Below are positions 63,150-64,000 of a stretch of 64,000 nucleotides of DNA, in pieces. Within the stretch, counting starts at the first letter, position 1, and every line of letters begins with the position of its first letter. Position numbers and translations under genes: made by a program. Source of the DNA: Methanoculleus taiwanensis (GTDB lineage Archaea > Halobacteriota > Methanomicrobia > Methanomicrobiales > Methanoculleaceae). The notes beneath the pieces were generated by a model, which saw nothing but the letters and a program-made list of their open reading frames with translations, made no database searches and was not told where the DNA came from. The stretch covers positions 735,984-799,983 of the forward strand of contig NZ_LHQS01000002.1 in NCBI RefSeq assembly GCF_004102725.1, written 5' to 3'.

Positions 63150-63162
63150 TTCGATCCGGCTA

Positions 63163-63288
63163 GCCTATCCGGGAGAGCATCTCCTCCAGTCGCTCGAGCC
63201 TTTCACCGGCGGCGTCGAGGGTTTTCGCGCCGGTTATCGAGAAGATGAGGAAGGAAACGCCCCGGTCTATACAGAAGGGGAGCTAGCC
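63163..63288 (-). pseudogene. 3-prime fragment of an unidentified gene
   Basis: An open minus-strand frame of 41 codons ends TLDAAGERLERLEEMLSRIG then stop, with the GC-rich third positions of real genes here, but the frame is preceded at once by a stop codon and has no start. It looks like the tail of a lost coding sequence. Confidence 0.3.
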
Positions 63289-63358
63289 ATACCTTTCCGC
63301 GGCTGCCTGCCATCACCGGTGGGGATCGGTGTAGGGAGTCCGATGCCGGCAGACCGGC

Positions 63359-63510
63359 TTTGTGTATATCGAAACCCCGATCCGCTGTACGCAACGCACC
63401 TTGTGTGTACCAGAATATACACAAACTCTATATGCCGGGAAGCGGTTGTGCGACATCTGTGACCTACAACAGATTTTGTGCGACATGAAACGCGTTTTGT
63501 GTCGCACAAA
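63359..63510. repeat. Cluster of TTTGTG-type palindromes and direct repeats
   Basis: TTTGTGTATAT (63359-63369) is the exact inverse of ATATACACAAA (63415-63425). TTGTGTGTA/TATACACAA (63401-63424) is a near palindrome. TTGTGCGACAT is repeated directly at 63446 and 63476, and TTTGTG-TCG-CACAAA (63496-63510) is a perfect palindrome. All share a TTGTG core. Confidence 0.7.
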
Positions 63511-63556
63511 GAAAGTCACCGGAGATCGGCACGGCGCGTCTGCGTACGCTACAGCG

Positions 63557-64000
63557 CTATGCCTGCCCGGTTCGTGCCACTGCCTTCGTTTCGTAGAACG
63601 GCGACGGGAGCATGGGATAAACGCGATATACGTGACGATACACATCATCTGCTCTGGACTGCACGTCGTCTTCAGTATAGTGATCCACCGGTAGGCCGGT
63701 TGATTCGCTCCAGAGGAAATCGCGGATAGTAAGTCGGACTGCATCGCGGGTGGCTTCCTTGTCACGCCAGTGATCGATGCGAAGTCTCTCCGCCTTGAGG
63801 GTTTCAAGGAGTTCGACGGCCACTTTCTTGATGCGCCGGACTTCGCCGGGCGAGAGATCAGGCCTCTTCAGAAGATCGAAAACAGCCAGCGATTCCTCAT
63901 CAAGCCCTTCACGTATAGCCCGGCTTTCTTCCCCTTCAATCGCATTCATGAATCGCAGCAAGGCCTCGAACGTATTTTCAATGGTTACTCGATCCTTCTC
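63557..64000 (-). CDS. Type I restriction enzyme subunit R (HsdR), C-terminal fragment, runs off window
   Basis: The frame is open from the window edge; the visible 147 residues begin EKDRVTIENTFEALLRFMNA and include REGLDEESLAVFDLLKRPDL, the helical C-terminal region typical of HsdR/DUF3387-type restriction subunits. The motor and nuclease domains would lie beyond 64000. An apparent start at 63961 is internal and should not be used. Its base composition is lower in GC than the core genes, which fits horizontal transfer. Whether the system is complete cannot be seen. Confidence 0.85.
   Translation of the reverse strand, partial: EKDRVTIENTFEALLRFMNAIEGEESRAIREGLDEESLAVFDLLKRPDLSPGEVRRIKKVAVELLETLKAERLRIDHWRDKEATRDAVRLTIRDFLWSESTGLPVDHYTEDDVQSRADDVYRHVYRVYPMLPSPFYETKAVARTGQA

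Larger units (their letters stand above)
62744..63556. other. Decayed accessory region, 813 bases
   Basis: No intact gene is visible. It contains two apparent remnants (62950-63081 and 63163-63288 minus), a phased TTAGTAG repeat cluster and a cluster of TTTGTG palindromes. AT content rises relative to the core genome. Confidence 0.5.

Noticed and set aside
63359-63510. CRISPR array
   Set aside because: Repeats are short, unevenly spaced and of mixed orientation; there are no regular spacers and no cas genes in the window.

Overview
The window is GC-rich (roughly 60 percent) archaeal DNA from a hydrogenotrophic methanogen. The gene content points to the order Methanomicrobiales, most likely Methanoculleus or a close relative. 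Markers for this are the bifunctional archaeal fructose-1,6-bisphosphatase, the Cdc48/VAT ATPase, TFE, Trm56, the methanogen homocysteine genes (MA1821/MA1822/MA1715 type), UPF0200 and UPF0280 families, DUF3821-like and PEGA surface proteins, archaeal TATA boxes, and GGTGAT or GAGG-type ribosome binding sites. The taxonomic call is inference from content; no rRNA is present.

Layout. 0-7 kb: minus-strand housekeeping genes (FBPase, Hsp20, Cdc48, 5-formyl-THF cyclo-ligase, a carboxymuconolactone-decarboxylase-like protein, ThiC). 7-14.5 kb: plus-strand genes for a radical SAM activase, a UPF0200 kinase-like protein, a TIM-barrel isomerase, RNase Z, an MgtE-like transporter with a PhoU/TrkA_C partner, and a DHH phosphoesterase. 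14.5-18.2 kb: a surface protein and small proteins. 18.2-24.1 kb: an operon parA-mcp-cheW-cheR whose ParA gene appears to start at AUU and whose receptor carries six PAS domains, three from tandem 369-bp repeats. 24.2-29.5 kb: a lipoprotein, adenine deaminase, a stand-alone TnpB element abutting a DMT transporter, an acyltransferase-like membrane protein and a 52-residue zinc-binding-type protein. 29.6-32.7 kb: a compact operon of a CARF-like sensor, a PIN-type nuclease and a HAD hydrolase, divergent from an excisionase-like HTH gene. 32.8-37.1 kb: a 1406-residue HEAT-repeat protein. 37.1-38.5 kb: an ArsR/DGC-domain divergent pair with a clear palindromic operator, then tRNA-Leu(GAG). 38.7-46.3 kb: an ACT-domain regulator, the archaeal operon wHTH-trm56-ATP-grasp-TFE-HD, the homocysteine operon, Nif3 and a SWIM protein. 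46.3-59.7 kb: AlaS, a membrane-anchored HTH, surface proteins, an RHH-acyl-CoA synthetase fusion, HisH, a PUA-PAPS-reductase-like protein and an ABC exporter. 60-64 kb: an SF2 helicase fused to HEAT repeats, decayed gene remnants, phased short repeats and palindromes, and the 3-prime end of a type I restriction HsdR gene that runs off the window, which looks like an accessory region.

How genes work together. The best candidate for an undescribed system is the CARF + PIN + HAD operon at 29.6-31.8 kb: a ligand-sensing Rossmann protein translationally coupled to a separate RNase-like protein, with no CRISPR array or cas gene in 64 kb. Other unusual pieces are the RHH-acyl-CoA synthetase fusion, the helicase-HEAT fusion, the chemoreceptor operon led by a ParA gene, and the periodic HEAT super-modules. 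Most of the rest is core metabolism and information processing.
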